Assembly: GCA_013396655.1 (NCBI GenBank)
Contig: WBMV01008407.1
Location: 610,583 to 674,582, forward strand
From: Campylorhamphus procurvoides
Lineage: Eukaryota; Chordata; Aves; Passeriformes; Dendrocolaptidae
DNA length: 64,000 nt
Reading direction: 5' to 3'
Position numbers and translations under genes: made by a program. The notes below the pieces were generated by a model, which was given only the letters and a program-made list of their open reading frames with translations, was not told the origin of the DNA and searched no databases. This document shows positions 1 to 12,860 of the stretch, in pieces. The first letter of the stretch is position 1, and each line of letters opens with the position of its first letter.

Positions 1-626
1 GACAGTAAAAACAATCTGTGGTCAGATGAACAGCCTCAGGATGCGTTTGGTCTGGTTTTTAAGTTCCAGTGGGAAGGTGCAAGATGGCTGGGGCCAATTC
101 CTGCATTTGCTTAGTTTATTTTACATTCTTGTCTCCTGATTGCACTGGAGTTAACCTGGAGCCTGAGATACGTGCCCATACGCTCTTGCCAGCATATCTG
201 CAAGGGTAGCTCCATTTCTGCTCCAGCCTTGGCCTCCAGCCTTCTGAGCTCTGCTGCTGGCAGGCATGTGCCTAGCCCTGTGCCCTGCAGCTTCTGTTCA
301 CTGGATTTCATGGATTGCACTTGCACTTGGCCTGCCATCTTGCATTTACCTGGTGGTCACGGACTGTCAACAGCTGCTACTGTCACCAGGCTGCCCTGCT
401 TGGGTACTGTGCCCTGGTCAGTGAGATCACTGTCCCTTGATGTGACCTCCAGCTTTTTGCTGTCATCTCTTGCAGAGCAGCTCCAGTCTTGCCTTCAGGC
501 TCCCTGTCAGCTGCAGGTCAGATTCCTGCAGGAAGCTAAGATCAGCATGTGGAGGTGTAGCACAGCACTGCAAGCTGCTTCAAGATCTCTTGCTCCCTGT
601 CTTAAGAAACCTCATCCAGTAAGAAA
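1..626. other. No recognised gene
   Basis: The stretch is CTG- and CAG-rich. An open frame of 165 codons (172-669, plus) runs into the CR1 end and shows no domain, so it is treated as chance. Confidence 0.6.
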
Positions 627-707
627 TGTCCCTGCTCGTGACTGGAGGGTTGGACTAAATGGTCTTTAAAGGTCTGTTCCGACCCAAACCATTCTATGGT
701 TCTGTGA
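627..707 (+). mobile_element. CR1 LINE 3' end fragment
   Basis: The stretch has the pattern of a CR1 3' end: gggttggactaaatggtc, a variant of ccttccaaccc, then accattctatggttctgtga. CR1 is the main avian LINE and is usually 5'-truncated, as here. Confidence 0.8.
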
Positions 708-721
708 TCTCACAGAACCAT
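696..721. repeat. Perfect inverted repeat at a CR1 3' end
   Basis: ATGGTTCTGTGA and its exact reverse complement are separated by TC. The left arm is the terminal repeat of the CR1 copy at 627-707. Confidence 0.95.
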
Positions 722-2500
722 TCAGTGGGGACTGTGTAATTGTATTAGGATTTATTTGTTACATGTGGCTAATCTTTACAGCCTATCCAGGAGCTTTATA
801 TCCCAAGGGACATTAGATACTCAGCAGAAGTAATCTTCCAGAGCAGCCTGTGAGTGGACTGTGACCATGTGGAAGACGGTGGCCCTATGATCCAAAACCA
901 GATGACTTCCTGCGTTTAAGTGGTTTTTGGAGGGACCCCAACTGTGCAGTGGCCAAGCACACTGAAATGCTGGAGCTCCATCAGGGATAGTAGCTGGCCA
1001 CTAAACACACGAATCCATTACTCTGGAAACTGAGTGTGAAGAGCAAGCCCGTTTTGGCCCTTTAAATGTCTGTCTGTGACCCTTGAAATGAGATGGCTAT
1101 GACTGGCCTGTCTCAGAACCTGGGGCAGTCTTAAAAGGCTGGTCTGTCACTGGAGAAGCACCTGGCTCTGTCAGGAAGAGCATATTGCAGAACTTTGAAA
1201 GAGCTCCACCTTCCCGAGAGGAGGGGGATATGGACATAGGCACCATCCACCTCCCTCAGCCCAAGAATGAAAACATAAATGCAGAAAATGGGGTTGCTTT
1301 ATAGTGGTAGAGATGGCAACTCTTTGTTGCCAGTCACATCAAAAAAGCGCCTGCTTTGCTAGTGGTTTGGTGGAGACACATATGAGGAAGCTGGTGTGGC
1401 TGGCAGACTTTTGGGTTGGAAACCAAAGTTAGTGACAGTTAATGGACAATTAAGGAATGAAGAGAGAGGGCAGTCTATCAGACAAAGTGGGGAGAGCAGC
1501 AACTAATCCCTCAGTTGTATTCTGGTGTTAGGTCAGCACCACTGCTGGTTCTGCTGCTTGCTGCCTCACGAGTGCACTACCACTCCTCAGAGGCAGCTTT
1601 GATTCTCAGGTGCAGTTTATCTCAGATGTTGTAATTCCTGTTTGTGGCAGTGATCTGCCTAGAGAAAGAGACATAAGGTCACGGCTCCTGCTTTGGGCCA
1701 GATTCCAGGAGAGAATGGCCCCTATGGCACAGAGACATCTGCTTCCATAACAAAATGCCAGCTGAGACCTCAGCAGGACAGTGGGGCAAGCTGTGGTGAA
1801 TGACTGTTTCTGTCCCTCAGGAGCTGTGTGTGCTTCTCATGCCCATGGAAAGTGAGGCCCCTTTCAAGTAGGTGCCGTTACAAAAGGTGTGATACTGGAA
1901 AACCCTGTTATGAATCATCAAAAGAAGTTGGCAAATTCTAAGAAACTCTGCATTTCCTGCATGCTAGAAGGGTATAAGCAGAAAACTCCTTTTTGAACAA
2001 GATAGAGAAACTATGACAACTTTATGATACTGTTTGGTTTCTCCTATCTCTGCCTGCCTTCCATCATTTTGTACGTAATGTGCTGAAAAGCCTTCTTGAT
2101 AACTGTGTAGTGGTATTCTTGGGATCATCATGTTCTTCAGCACTGAACAGGCACACAGGATATGCCAGGGAAGTCCTGTCACTTGCAGCAGTAGTGATTC
2201 TGTGTCATGACCCAAAGATCAACTCTTTTCAACACCACAGGGTGGAGTTCTTGAGGTATCTGGTGGACCCCAACTGCTGGTATGTTAATCCCAGATAGGT
2301 TGAAGTCATCTTAAGTTGGCAGGCTCCTGTAAAGGGCCAGAAACCCCGCACTTCTTTTAGACAAAAAAATATTTAATACTGGCAGTGGAGGTAGAGTGGC
2401 AGATCAAGAGATTAAATCTGTGGTAAATGTCTTCAGACTATGTGCTGTGACTCATATTTTTACATTCTCTTGAGCATCTCTTCATCTAATCTCATACCAT
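722..2500. other. Intergenic, nothing recognised
   Basis: Unique-looking sequence of mixed composition. No exon, RNA gene or repeat was recognised. Confidence 0.6.
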
Positions 2501-2645
2501 CATAGAATCATAGAGTCGTTTCAGTGGGAAGAGATGTTAAAGATCATCTAGTTCCAACCACTCTGCCATGGGGAGGGACACCTTCCACAAAACCAGGCTA
2601 CTCAAAGCCCCATCCAACCAGGCCTTTCCCCACTGCTGTTTTAAA
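2501..2645 (-). mobile_element. CR1 LINE 3' fragment
   Basis: It begins catagaatcatagagtc, then aagatcatctagttccaacc and ctgccatggggagggacacc. This is the reverse complement of a CR1 3' end. It is heavily 5'-truncated. Confidence 0.88.
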
Positions 2646-3318
2646 GACCCACACATGAAAACAAAGTTTTGGGTTTACCGAAGACAGAGGCTTCTTGTTT
2701 CAAAAATGCAGGTGGTCAGCCAGTTCCTTATTTTATGACAGTGTAGCTTTGTTTCCTCTCTACTTCCTGTCCTCCTTTTGGATATCCAACAAGAATCTTG
2801 ATTATGGACACAGAATCCACAACGTCCTTGTCAGGGACAAGCTACCTGTCAATTAAATGGAAGCAGCTTCATCATGAGAGGATAGTAAGTACCCCCATAT
2901 TTTAAAAGTCAGCATGTTCTAGGATATATCTGGTACATTTTGTTGTGCTGTCTCTAGATCAACACAATACAAGAAAACAAGGCTGACTGACCTGTGTCAA
3001 GTTTCAAAAAAGGCAGGTTTTTAGACAATAATTATTTGTACGTGATTTGAACCTGTTTCAGAAAGCCACTGTCTCTTTGTGTATATCTTTTCTCCTTTTC
3101 CCTTTACCGAAATAAAAAAAATTAAGGCAGTTTTTTATTTAAATCAAATTGCATATGCCTTGTACGATCTGCTGTCAGAAGACATATTAAGTATTAGACT
3201 AGTACAGTTAATTATCATTAGCCTACAAGAAAATGAAGGTTTTAAATTCATATCCCACTAGGATGGTGTGAAGGATGATGCAGCAAGAAGAAAATGGTTG
3301 CAAGGATGATTTCATGTC
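2646..3318. other. Intergenic, nothing recognised
   Basis: AT-rich sequence between a CR1 scrap and a microsatellite. Short frames only. Confidence 0.6.
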
Positions 3319-3372
3319 CCCTCCCCTCCCTTCTCCTCTCTCCTCTCCTCTCCTCTCCTCTCCTCTCCTCTT
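3319..3372 (+). repeat. (TCTCC)n pyrimidine microsatellite
   Basis: About seven near-perfect five-base units are preceded by imperfect ones. Open frames through it are artefacts of the repeat. Confidence 0.9.
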
Positions 3373-6300
3373 CTTCCCATATTTGCATATCCTTCCCATA
3401 TTTGCACTACCTTCTGTTAAACCCCAAATACATAAAAAGAAGCCAAATAAAGAAGTTGTTTAAAGCAGAGTTGGAAAAATAAAGGCAGAGTATATACAAG
3501 GGTACAAGATGTGAGCAAAGGAAGGCAAGGAGAGAGGTGATTAGGTTTTAGAGTTTCTTCACTTACCAATACTGTGGGCTGGAAAGTGGAATGATGGAGT
3601 TTTCCTTTTTCAATTTACTTTTAATATCTTTAGTCAATAAGATAGGCCACAAAAAATAAATCAATAAGCATAATTTTTATATGCTGTTTTTCAGATTATA
3701 AAAAGAAATCAGAAAATTTCAGGATTAAGCCAGCCCACTACTGCTGCTTTTTTTTTCCTTTCACCTCCCCTTTCACTACTATGTTTTACAATTTTACACA
3801 ATATAAAAAATTTATAGATTTTAACATTTACATGGAGTCTATAAAAGCTTCATGCTACATTATCATATTGCTAAACTTTATTATTTTTTATTATGCCTCT
3901 ATTATTTTCTCTCATAGATGAAATGGCTGATATTTTATCTTGAATTGTAATTTATTATACAGTTAATATCACAGGGGTATTTTTAATGATACAATAACTG
4001 TAGAATACTGAAAAAATACAGCGTTATGAAAGGAGTATACTCAATAGCATGAATGTTAACACAAATAGTAGACAAGGAAATAGACATTTTAATTATAGTT
4101 ACCTTATCTGCTTTTGTGGCAAAAATAGTACGTGTGACCCAAAAAGAAATAAATTAGAATTTAGTTTCTATTGATTTATGGATGTGCAGTTCTTTAGTGC
4201 TGATTACTTTATGCCCAAGATTAAATGAGTTGATTCCAGGTTTTTGCACTGTTAGTCATATGATAAGAACAACAAGTTTGACCTCATGAACTCTGAGACA
4301 GATCTATTATCATTATGATATCTTTATGACTCCAATTCCTGTCCAATGCAAGAAAGAAAAAATACAATGACTGAGAAAATTAAAATAGAAATCATTTGGA
4401 ATTGTTTTACAGGGAGAAAGGGAGCAAAAGTTACTAAGTTCAAAAACCCTTATGTAAGATAATCAGTCTCGGGGAAATTGGTCTCCAAACAATCTGCTCT
4501 ACAAATACAGGCACACACTGCATTTTGAATGAATGAGCTTTTCCCCTCACAATTATGCACAGAATTCCTGCAGTGTATAGCAAGCTTTGTAAAAGACCAA
4601 AATCTTATTTGATTTATTCTTTTTAATCTTCATCCTGGCCTAACTTTAGCCCTCTAAACAAACCTATAGCTGATCCTGACCATCACCTCCTCTAGAACAG
4701 AGCATCTGGTACTAAGCATCTGGTACCTACATTTGTAGAAGCTTCCTTGATTTTTATTTGGTTCCAAGAATTACTATTTTCCTGAAAAGTAAATTAAATC
4801 AAAAAAACTAGTTGAGCAAAGGACACAGTTTTGTCTGCTCTGGATCTTGCAGTTTCCATGAAATGATTCATTGTTCTGTCAATCCTTATAAAAGGTCAAG
4901 AGAGTGGATTCTGAGACCACTGTAGGCAGCAGAGCAGCAAATTTCAAAGAAAGAATCAACCTGAAGAAGTAAATCCACTGAGCACAAAGCAGTCACAAAA
5001 AGATTAAAATAAATTGCTAATAAAAAGGATTAGAAAGATATGCAAAAGGCTGAAATAAAACACTCTGTGCCAGGATCTTCTTCAAACTGAGACTCAGGAG
5101 AGACCACGACTTCCACAGGCCATCATAACAACAGTAGGATTTTCATCCAGAAATGTACTTTTCTCCAGAGAAGGTGGCTTCCTCCTTGAAAGAGTCTCCA
5201 AAAAGGCATTTTTCTCAATCAAACATAAAATAGGTCCTAACCACGTACATTTCTTAAGGAACTAACTTGGGGTAACAAGCATTGAGATATATAAGAAACT
5301 GCACATAATTTTCTTCAAAGTAATATGAATCAGAATCCATATAAATGTGTGTACATATATTTGAATTATTTTAATGAACTGGAGGAAGGCACAGTCTCTT
5401 CAACCTAAATTCCAAGCAAATAAATATATTCTGATTTAGGAAAATATTTAATAGAACATCTTATGAACTCAGCTGATACAGTAATATTCTTCCTATCTTC
5501 ATCTAAAATCTGATGTATCATCACTTTGAGTTGTCAACCAGGAAATCTTTTTTATGTGCAAGCAGCATTGTAAGTGCTTTGGACTTGCAGCAGAGTTGTT
5601 CAGAAGAGAGGAAAAAGCACTCTAAACCCAAGCTGTTATTTTGCTGCAATCAGCCACACCTTGAGTCCAGAGTCCCACTGTGGTAAGTGGTGGTTGTATT
5701 GACATTAATATTTTGTGTTTGCTATCTCTCTTGTTCTCTCCCTTACCCATGCACTACACTTACTGTTTGCTTTTATCAGGTTTCATTTCCTCAATGTCTT
5801 TATCTCTTCATTGTTACGAAACAAGAGGCACCTGCTTATCACAAAATACTCAGGAATCTGTTCTCCTCATCTCAGTTTCATCCTAGAACGGCTTGCATGG
5901 TCCCCATGTGCAAAAAGAAAGGAGCAGAAGTTGCTGTCTGTTGTGATTAATGCTTCATGTAATTGTATGTGGCATTGAGATGCTATTCTCTTATAAGCAT
6001 GTGAAAGCCCTACTGAAGAGTGAAAGAAAGATTAAATCTACCATACACTGGGTTCCATGAGACCTCTTCTAATGGCCATGGTATGAATGTGGAAAAAATG
6101 ATCCCTGGTGGTTAGATACCAGTATACAGTCATTGCAATATTGCAGCTGCTTGGATGGGAACTCCTCTGGATAATAAAGAGATGATAAACAGGCAGAAAG
6201 ATCAACTCCTTTTACAACTTAATTCAAATGTCCTCTCTCTTGCCTGCATGATTCATGAAAAAACTTTCATGAAGAAAGTTTTCAGCTTTCTTCTTTAGAA

Positions 6301-7803
6301 CCCTTTGATATCAGTCTCTCACTCAGGCAAAGAGCAAAGTCATTTACAATGGCAATAGAAAACTCACTAGAACAAATTAAAAAGGCTGTAGTTTCAGTGA
6401 GTTAAAAAAAAACACTTTAAGAACACTAAACAGAAAAAACTAAGGCAGGATCTGAGTCTGACAGACTCCCACAATGGGTTTCACGACAAGCATTTCTTTT
6501 TAATTGGACTCTATGTGATTCCTCTACCACAATGATTTTAGGCTCAGTTTAGAAAGTGCTATTAAAAGTTGATGTACAAAAGGCAAAGCAATTGATTCTT
6601 AAGGTGGCTATACCACCCTCACTCCAGGCCTTTACAAGGTGAGCAAATAAACTGAGTTTGCATTTGAAACACTCGTCTCCCCAGAATATTCAAATTATCC
6701 ATTATACTGTGCTTGGTGCTGGTCTTGGTGGACAGGGACAGGAAGGATAAAACCACTTTTTTCCAATTTACAACATTGTTTGCATTCCCTCAGTAACTCC
6801 CTTTGCTAATTGCAAATAATATTTCAACCCCTACAGAGGAAAAGAGCAGGAGAGATGGAGGTGGGCCTGCAGCCAGAAAGTTATCCATAGACTTTCAGAC
6901 AACATCTCATTTAAACTGATGAAACTCACTTTCTCAGGAGTTGTGACATAACCATGGCAGGAACTGACAAGTGTCAAAATCTTGTGGAACAAATAAGATT
7001 TCAAGTCCTATTCCTCTGTACCAAAGAAGAGCCAGCAAATACTACACATTTATTCTGCTTTTCCCATGGCACTAACTCCTCTCAGCAGCCTCATTGGCAC
7101 TCTGTAAGCATGTCCAATTCTCTCTTTCACTTAGAATAGCTGCTGATATTTAAACTGAACTTTTCATGGCTTTCCCATAGAGACACCTTCCTAAATATCA
7201 CTCTGCTGTGGGGAATAAAGAGTTACTCAATGCTCTGTCATCAGGACTGAGTTTTCTGTGCAGATTCTTGAGCCCAAGAAGCAACCTCAATATTCTTTTG
7301 ACACACCACTGTCTGAACAGAACAAACAAACAAGTGTGGACCTGGGCAAAAAAGAAAGATACTAGGAAGAAACAGATAGATTTAGGTAGCACTAGATCAC
7401 AGTGTCTGGGTGCAAAGGAGGAAATTTTCAGCTTCTTCCCCCTCATGGTTGCATACAGAGCACACACTGAGGGTTACTGTGATCTCTTGCAACTAATCAG
7501 ATCCTACAGACATCTTCTTTCCAGAATAATGTTTACCTGATGCTGATGCATAGAGATGAACCACACCACAGGGAGAGACTTCCTTGTAGCCCCTCTCATC
7601 ATCACATGATGCAGAGAATAGGGAAGGCAATTGCACTAGAAGGGTCTATATTGCATAAAGAGAAGAGATGAGAGAGGTTTGCTCTCAACATTTTGGCACA
7701 CTGCCAGCTATTTTACAGTATAGACAGGGCTTGGGACTGGAGAAACGTGGGCAGCACCAGCTCACACCAGCCTGCTTACTTGTCCAAGTAACAAAACACA
7801 GGG

Positions 7804-7836
7804 ATGATCCATCTAGGACAGAATGATCCATCTAGG
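7804..7836 (+). repeat. 14-bp direct repeat
   Basis: ATGATCCATCTAGG occurs twice, five bases apart, without mismatch. Confidence 0.9.
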
Positions 7837-8262
7837 GCTGCTCAACCAACCTGAAGTAAATAGTTTATCTAGTGTCTTATCTGCAACCACCACAAGCAAC
7901 AGAAATCTCTTCATTATTTATTGTTAGTGCCTCATGATTTGACATTTAATTTAAGTCTTCCACTGTGTCTTGCCCAGCAGCTTTAGCATTATAAATAGGG
8001 AAGCACTTTCTTTCCCATTTAAGAACTAGCCACAAGGATTTAGATCTGCTTGATGAACCTTTCCTAAGGCTTGCATTGTGTTGTCATAAATGGGTGATGT
8101 TCAGAAGTTTACAAGAATCTCTGTTATGAGGAAAGTTACCTAATTGTTGAAGCCACTCTTGCTTCAAGGCATTTATCCATGGGAAGATGTTTTCTTAAAT
8201 GCTGTAGAGATGAGATGAGGAAGCTGTTTCTTTTGTTTAGAGTTGCAAACTTCCTGACAGAA

Positions 8263-8307
8263 TTTTTTTTTTTGGGAGGAGGCCTTTGTCCCTTTTTTTT
8301 TTTTTTT
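8263..8307 (+). repeat. Two poly(T) runs
   Basis: Runs of 11 and 15 T are separated by a short G-rich piece. This could be the reverse of a retrotransposed poly(A) tail, but no source transcript was recognised. Confidence 0.8.
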
Positions 8308-11300
8308 GTATTTTGTTTTCTTTCTGTTACAAAAGCTTCCATGGCACTTGGGATACCAGGCATTTTGATACACAGAGCAGTCAGGTTGGCCATGGACAAC
8401 ATGCCCTTGGCAACTCCATGTTGAGTAGTGCTCAGTTATGGATGCCAAGAAGATGTGCTCCATGTTGTTTCCAGAGAGGGCTTTCACTGTGTAGTTTTCT
8501 CACTGTGCTTCACCCTTACTATGCTGCTTTGTCCTTTACAATATCTCAGATTCTGCACTGTATTTATTTGTAATAATGACAGTAAACTCACCAACTGCAC
8601 TGGGATGGCACTCAGTCTTCAGCGTAGCAGTGTAACTCATATAAATATGTAGCCTGCATTTTCAAAATAGGAAAGATTAATGCCAAATCCAAACATCCTT
8701 CAGATACAATAACTTTCCAAGAAACATAAAATAAGAGGTCTCTCTTCATTGAAACAGGCCGTTAAGGCCCGGAAGAGTCTAAAAAAGGCAGCCACTCCTG
8801 CTGCTCTTCCAAGGAAATCGCTCAGTCCCTGTAAGCATGGCCTGAAATCTATCCATGCATCTTGCAGCTGGTACTGAGAAGTCAATCAGGCCATCTGATC
8901 TTCAGGCCCCTTGCCCATGTAATAGGTTGGCCACTGCATCAATAACTGCTTTTCAAAGCACCCCTAAAAGCATTTCCAGAACTTATGCTTTCATAGGTAC
9001 CCACTTGTATTAGCATTTGAAATCTCTTTTCTATATTAAAAGCTTATGCTATGCTTACTAACATAATGCCTGAGTAGCATAATATGTGTCACCTGGGAAT
9101 TTGAAAATAATATTCCCTTCAGTTTACAGGCAACCAGAATTCCATTTATTTTAAGCTCTCTGTGCTCAGCTTTTTTTTGGTCAAGACTTGCCCTTTATTT
9201 TCTGAAAACAGGACTTTGTTTTGGTCCCTCGGACCCTGCAATGCCAACCAGACACACATGGTTAAAGTGTGCTCCTGGGATGCAGAAGCTGCAGTACTGG
9301 CAATGAGGAAGAGAGCTGACAACTCATATGGCCAATACCATCACCGAGGTCATGTCCTCTGTCTCGGACTAGAGATGGTGAGAATCACAGCCCCCTTTCG
9401 TGCCAGCTGCTTCTATGTGGAACTGAACCCACCAGGCCTGCCCTAGGAGCATCTGCTGGATGAGGTTCCCTGCTGTTCAACACTTATGGAGCATGGATTG
9501 TGCTTATCCATGCGGTGACCCTGGACTAGAAAAGGTTCTCATACTTATATATACACTTACTTAATGTTAGGAGACTGTGTGTTTTGAAATGGCTTTATTA
9601 AGGCATCAGCTGTGATTACATTTGAGTAGCAGTGGGAACTCAGTGTTGTTAACAATAGTATTTTGACCATTAATTCTATTTCTTCACATTTTTTTTTTGT
9701 TTTCACCACATTGCTCCTAGAAAAAGAAATCTTATCTTTCTTTAAAGGGAGAGGTATAACCTATCAGTGGTTTACTCACTTCATCTATTGCCTTCATGAA
9801 CTTGCTTCCTAGGTTCCAGAAAGACTTACAATTTTCCATCACATCTATAAGTCTTGAAAACTGTGTGAACTTAATGAGACTTCTTTTTCCCCACAGTCTA
9901 GAATAGTCTGTATTCTTGTGTTCTGAGATTTTGTTAGTATAACTGTACTAACTGTACATGGGAAGACTGTAACCTCAAGATCAAATGAAATTCTAACTCA
10001 GCAGATGACACAGTTTTGTCACTTATGTATGCATTTCTTTTTACAGAAAAATATGTAAGGGGAAAATTTGGTTTTGCCTCCATTTTCAGGAATAAAAAGG
10101 CAAAGATGCTGCTGTTGACACTTATTTGTCAGCTGAAATAACTTTCTGTGTTTTGTTAAATAAGACTTTTAACCCTAAGGAAAGGATCCTACAGTGCAGG
10201 CTTGTTAAATGGCTTATATTAAATGGCTTTGGAATAAAAGATTACTTCACCAAGAACATTAAGCATGGGCTATTCCATGATATCTTTCAAGCACCCCTGT
10301 CCTTACAGCAGAAACCAACAGCCTTGAGAATGATGCTCAAGGCTTCAGTCTGTTGAAGACATGTGGCAAGTCAGAACAAGAGATCGAAGCAGCGGGAAGG
10401 ACAATGTAATAATGAAGACTTCCTTGAAGACAGAGAACAAGTGAGAACATGACTCCATGGCTGAGTGGTGCTTCTACTCCTGGTTCCTATGGTGCCACTC
10501 TCAAAGCGCTGAGTCCTGATCTGGCTGAATCCTCTGAGCCTGAGCATTCGAGGCAGGACTGTTTCCTCTTCTGCAGGGTCTTTTTGAGCAGGGTCTCATT
10601 TGATATGTTTGGATTATGGAGCAGAGTCCTGGCATAAACCACAACACCAAGACTGACTATGCTCACCAGTATAATATTAAGATCAAAAGCAGAGGTTCCG
10701 GTGTGGGTTATGATCCAGCCGGGGGGAGCAGCTCTGGGGGGTACAGGCTAGAATTTGGATGTACAAAATGGGCATCTGATAAGACTTTTGACACCTAACT
10801 CCATTTAAGGTCTATACTTAATTTTCTCAATCTACTTATTCCAAGGCTTTGTTTCTAGAAAATCCATGATGATGAATATGCAGTGCATATAGTTATTACA
10901 CGTCTATGGTTCTCTCTTTAATAGCACACAAAATTAAAGCATCCAAAACCAGAATCTTCTTCCCCCTAAAAGCCACGAGTGCAACTTTGTGATTTGTTTC
11001 ATCTGTAATGTAGGGATAATGATGTCTTGCTTTTGACAGATGAATATTTTAATAAAAATCCAAATGAGATGCACCTAGCCTAACCCTGAAAAAGGCTGAC
11101 AAATTAAAAAAATTATATTACTTACCTGTATACTCCTTTCTGTTCTTGGTTATAATTCTTCTGGGTTAATCACTTCCCACTCTTAGCCTAGCTATAGTAA
11201 ATTTAACAAGGAGAAAGACTGCCAAGTTAAAGGAAGTGAGTTGTCACACTCATGAGTTGTCATCTTTACATTTGAAAGACAGATAACATCCTGCAATAAT

Positions 11301-11769
11301 TCATGTACATTCTAAAAAGAGCTCTGGAAGTTTTTGAGAAGCATTATTATTTATTTCTGAGGAAAAGTGATTTGTTAAATGATTGGAGATTCACTAGACA
11401 CATACTTAAAAAGGTAAAATTTCTTAGGTATCAGGGAAGTATCCTCACAAGCCTCTGATTTTCTAACCTATCAATATCTTTTGAGCTACTCATGACCTAA
11501 AAGTAAGGTTTTAGCTGTGCTTCTTGGATTTGAAGTAATAAGGGATTTGAAGAAGATAGAGAATTTCCTCAGAGGTGCACAGATAAATGATGACAACAGA
11601 CAACAGACATAATTTGAAGAATTCTGACTAGATATACCGCATGTGGGGGGGAAATCACTATGAGGGTAGTCAAATATGGGCCAAGTGCCACAGAAAAGAA
11701 GTGAAATCTCCATCCGTGGAGAAACTTAGAATTCAACCAAGTGTGTCTCTGAGTAAATGACAGGGTAAG

Positions 11770-11840
11770 TCCCTGTCTGGACTGATGACCTCCAGAGGTT
11801 CCTTCCAGCCTAAATTTGTGTATGATTATATGATTGTGAC
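11770..11840 (+). mobile_element. CR1 LINE 3' end fragment
   Basis: It contains ctggactgatgacctccaga, then ggttccttccagcc, and ends in a degenerate tatgattatatgattgtga terminus. It is an old, short CR1 copy in plus orientation. Confidence 0.7.
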
Positions 11841-12399
11841 TACATAAAGACCTCTTTCATTCACATTAATCACCTGATATTGCCACTGTGTGAGCTCATA
11901 TCAGCCCCTTGATATCATAGTATCAGTCTTGTGGAGTTCATTTCTGCTTTTATTTTATACTATGTCAATCCTCACAGAGACTGAAAAGTTTTAAATTAGA
12001 ACACTGTGTTTACTGACCTACCCTAAGTACGACCATGGCCTTATGTTAAATTTTATTTCATTTACCATTTTTTTGGGAGACCTTACCTATTATGGTTTGA
12101 TAACAAGGTTCTTACTTTTTCACAGCAAAAGTGGCTTTATAACTAATAAAAGTAGAGCCACCTGTATTATGGAGAGTTTTGGCTTATCTAGGTGGCCTCT
12201 TATTCAAGTGGAATTACTTTGGAAGTGTCTTGGAATATGTATATCAGTTATAGGCGGCTTGTATATATTTCTTCTTGGGTGAAATGAAAAATTTAATTAT
12301 ACGAAAAAAATGCAAATTGCTGCCAACTGTGTTAACTGTGAGAGAGTTGCATTATCTTCTAACATAAATTGTCAGTGAATTGAAGAAAAGACGTTTTGG

Positions 12400-12860
12400 A
12401 AGCTGATCTGATTACTGTCAGGGAAAGTGCTCAAACTCAATTGTTGGCAAATGTCCAGTACCCATCACTGAACGATCATCACCTCATCATTCAGTCTTCT
12501 CAACTGACATGCAAAACAACATCCAAATATTCATTGCACATCTGTGCTGGACAGATTATGCATTAGCAATTCAAATGAATTCAATGTACAGGCAGTTTCT
12601 GTAAAAGCGTCTGTTTGGGTGAGATGCCTTGTTGTCTGGGATGGATAATAAGGCAACTCTGTCTAATCTTGGAGAACAATCAACCCATCTTGAGAAGGTG
12701 ACTGACTACGTATGCTCTTGCCCTGACAGCACTAGAACAATGGCCCCATAATGCACTTGACTCAGCTGGTAATAAAATCTACTTTTGATTAGCAGCCATG
12801 GCTTGTGTCAATCACTGCATGATGTACCATTGTCCTCTGGTCCTGAACACAGTTTATTTA
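12400..12860. other. Candidate conserved noncoding element
   Basis: Complex, low-CpG sequence has several homeodomain-type motifs (gattatgcattagcaattc, taatgcac, ttgattagc) and no repeats or frames. It looks like a distal enhancer, but this rests on composition only. Confidence 0.25.

Larger units (their letters stand above)
3373..11769. other. AT-rich gene-poor stretch
   Basis: There are only short chance frames, poly(T) runs at 8263-8307, a direct repeat at 7804-7836 and a small inverted repeat at 6252-6273. A slightly GC-richer patch at 10440-10790 has a Gly/Ser-rich frame (GSGVGY, GGSSSGGY) without a family match. Confidence 0.6.

Noticed and set aside
172..669. 165-codon plus-strand open frame
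   Set aside because: It runs into a CR1 3' end, has no domain, and its composition is CTG/CAG-driven. No splice or promoter context supports it.
3275..3482. Ser/Pro/Leu-rich frames
   Set aside because: They are produced by the (TCTCC)n microsatellite in different frames.
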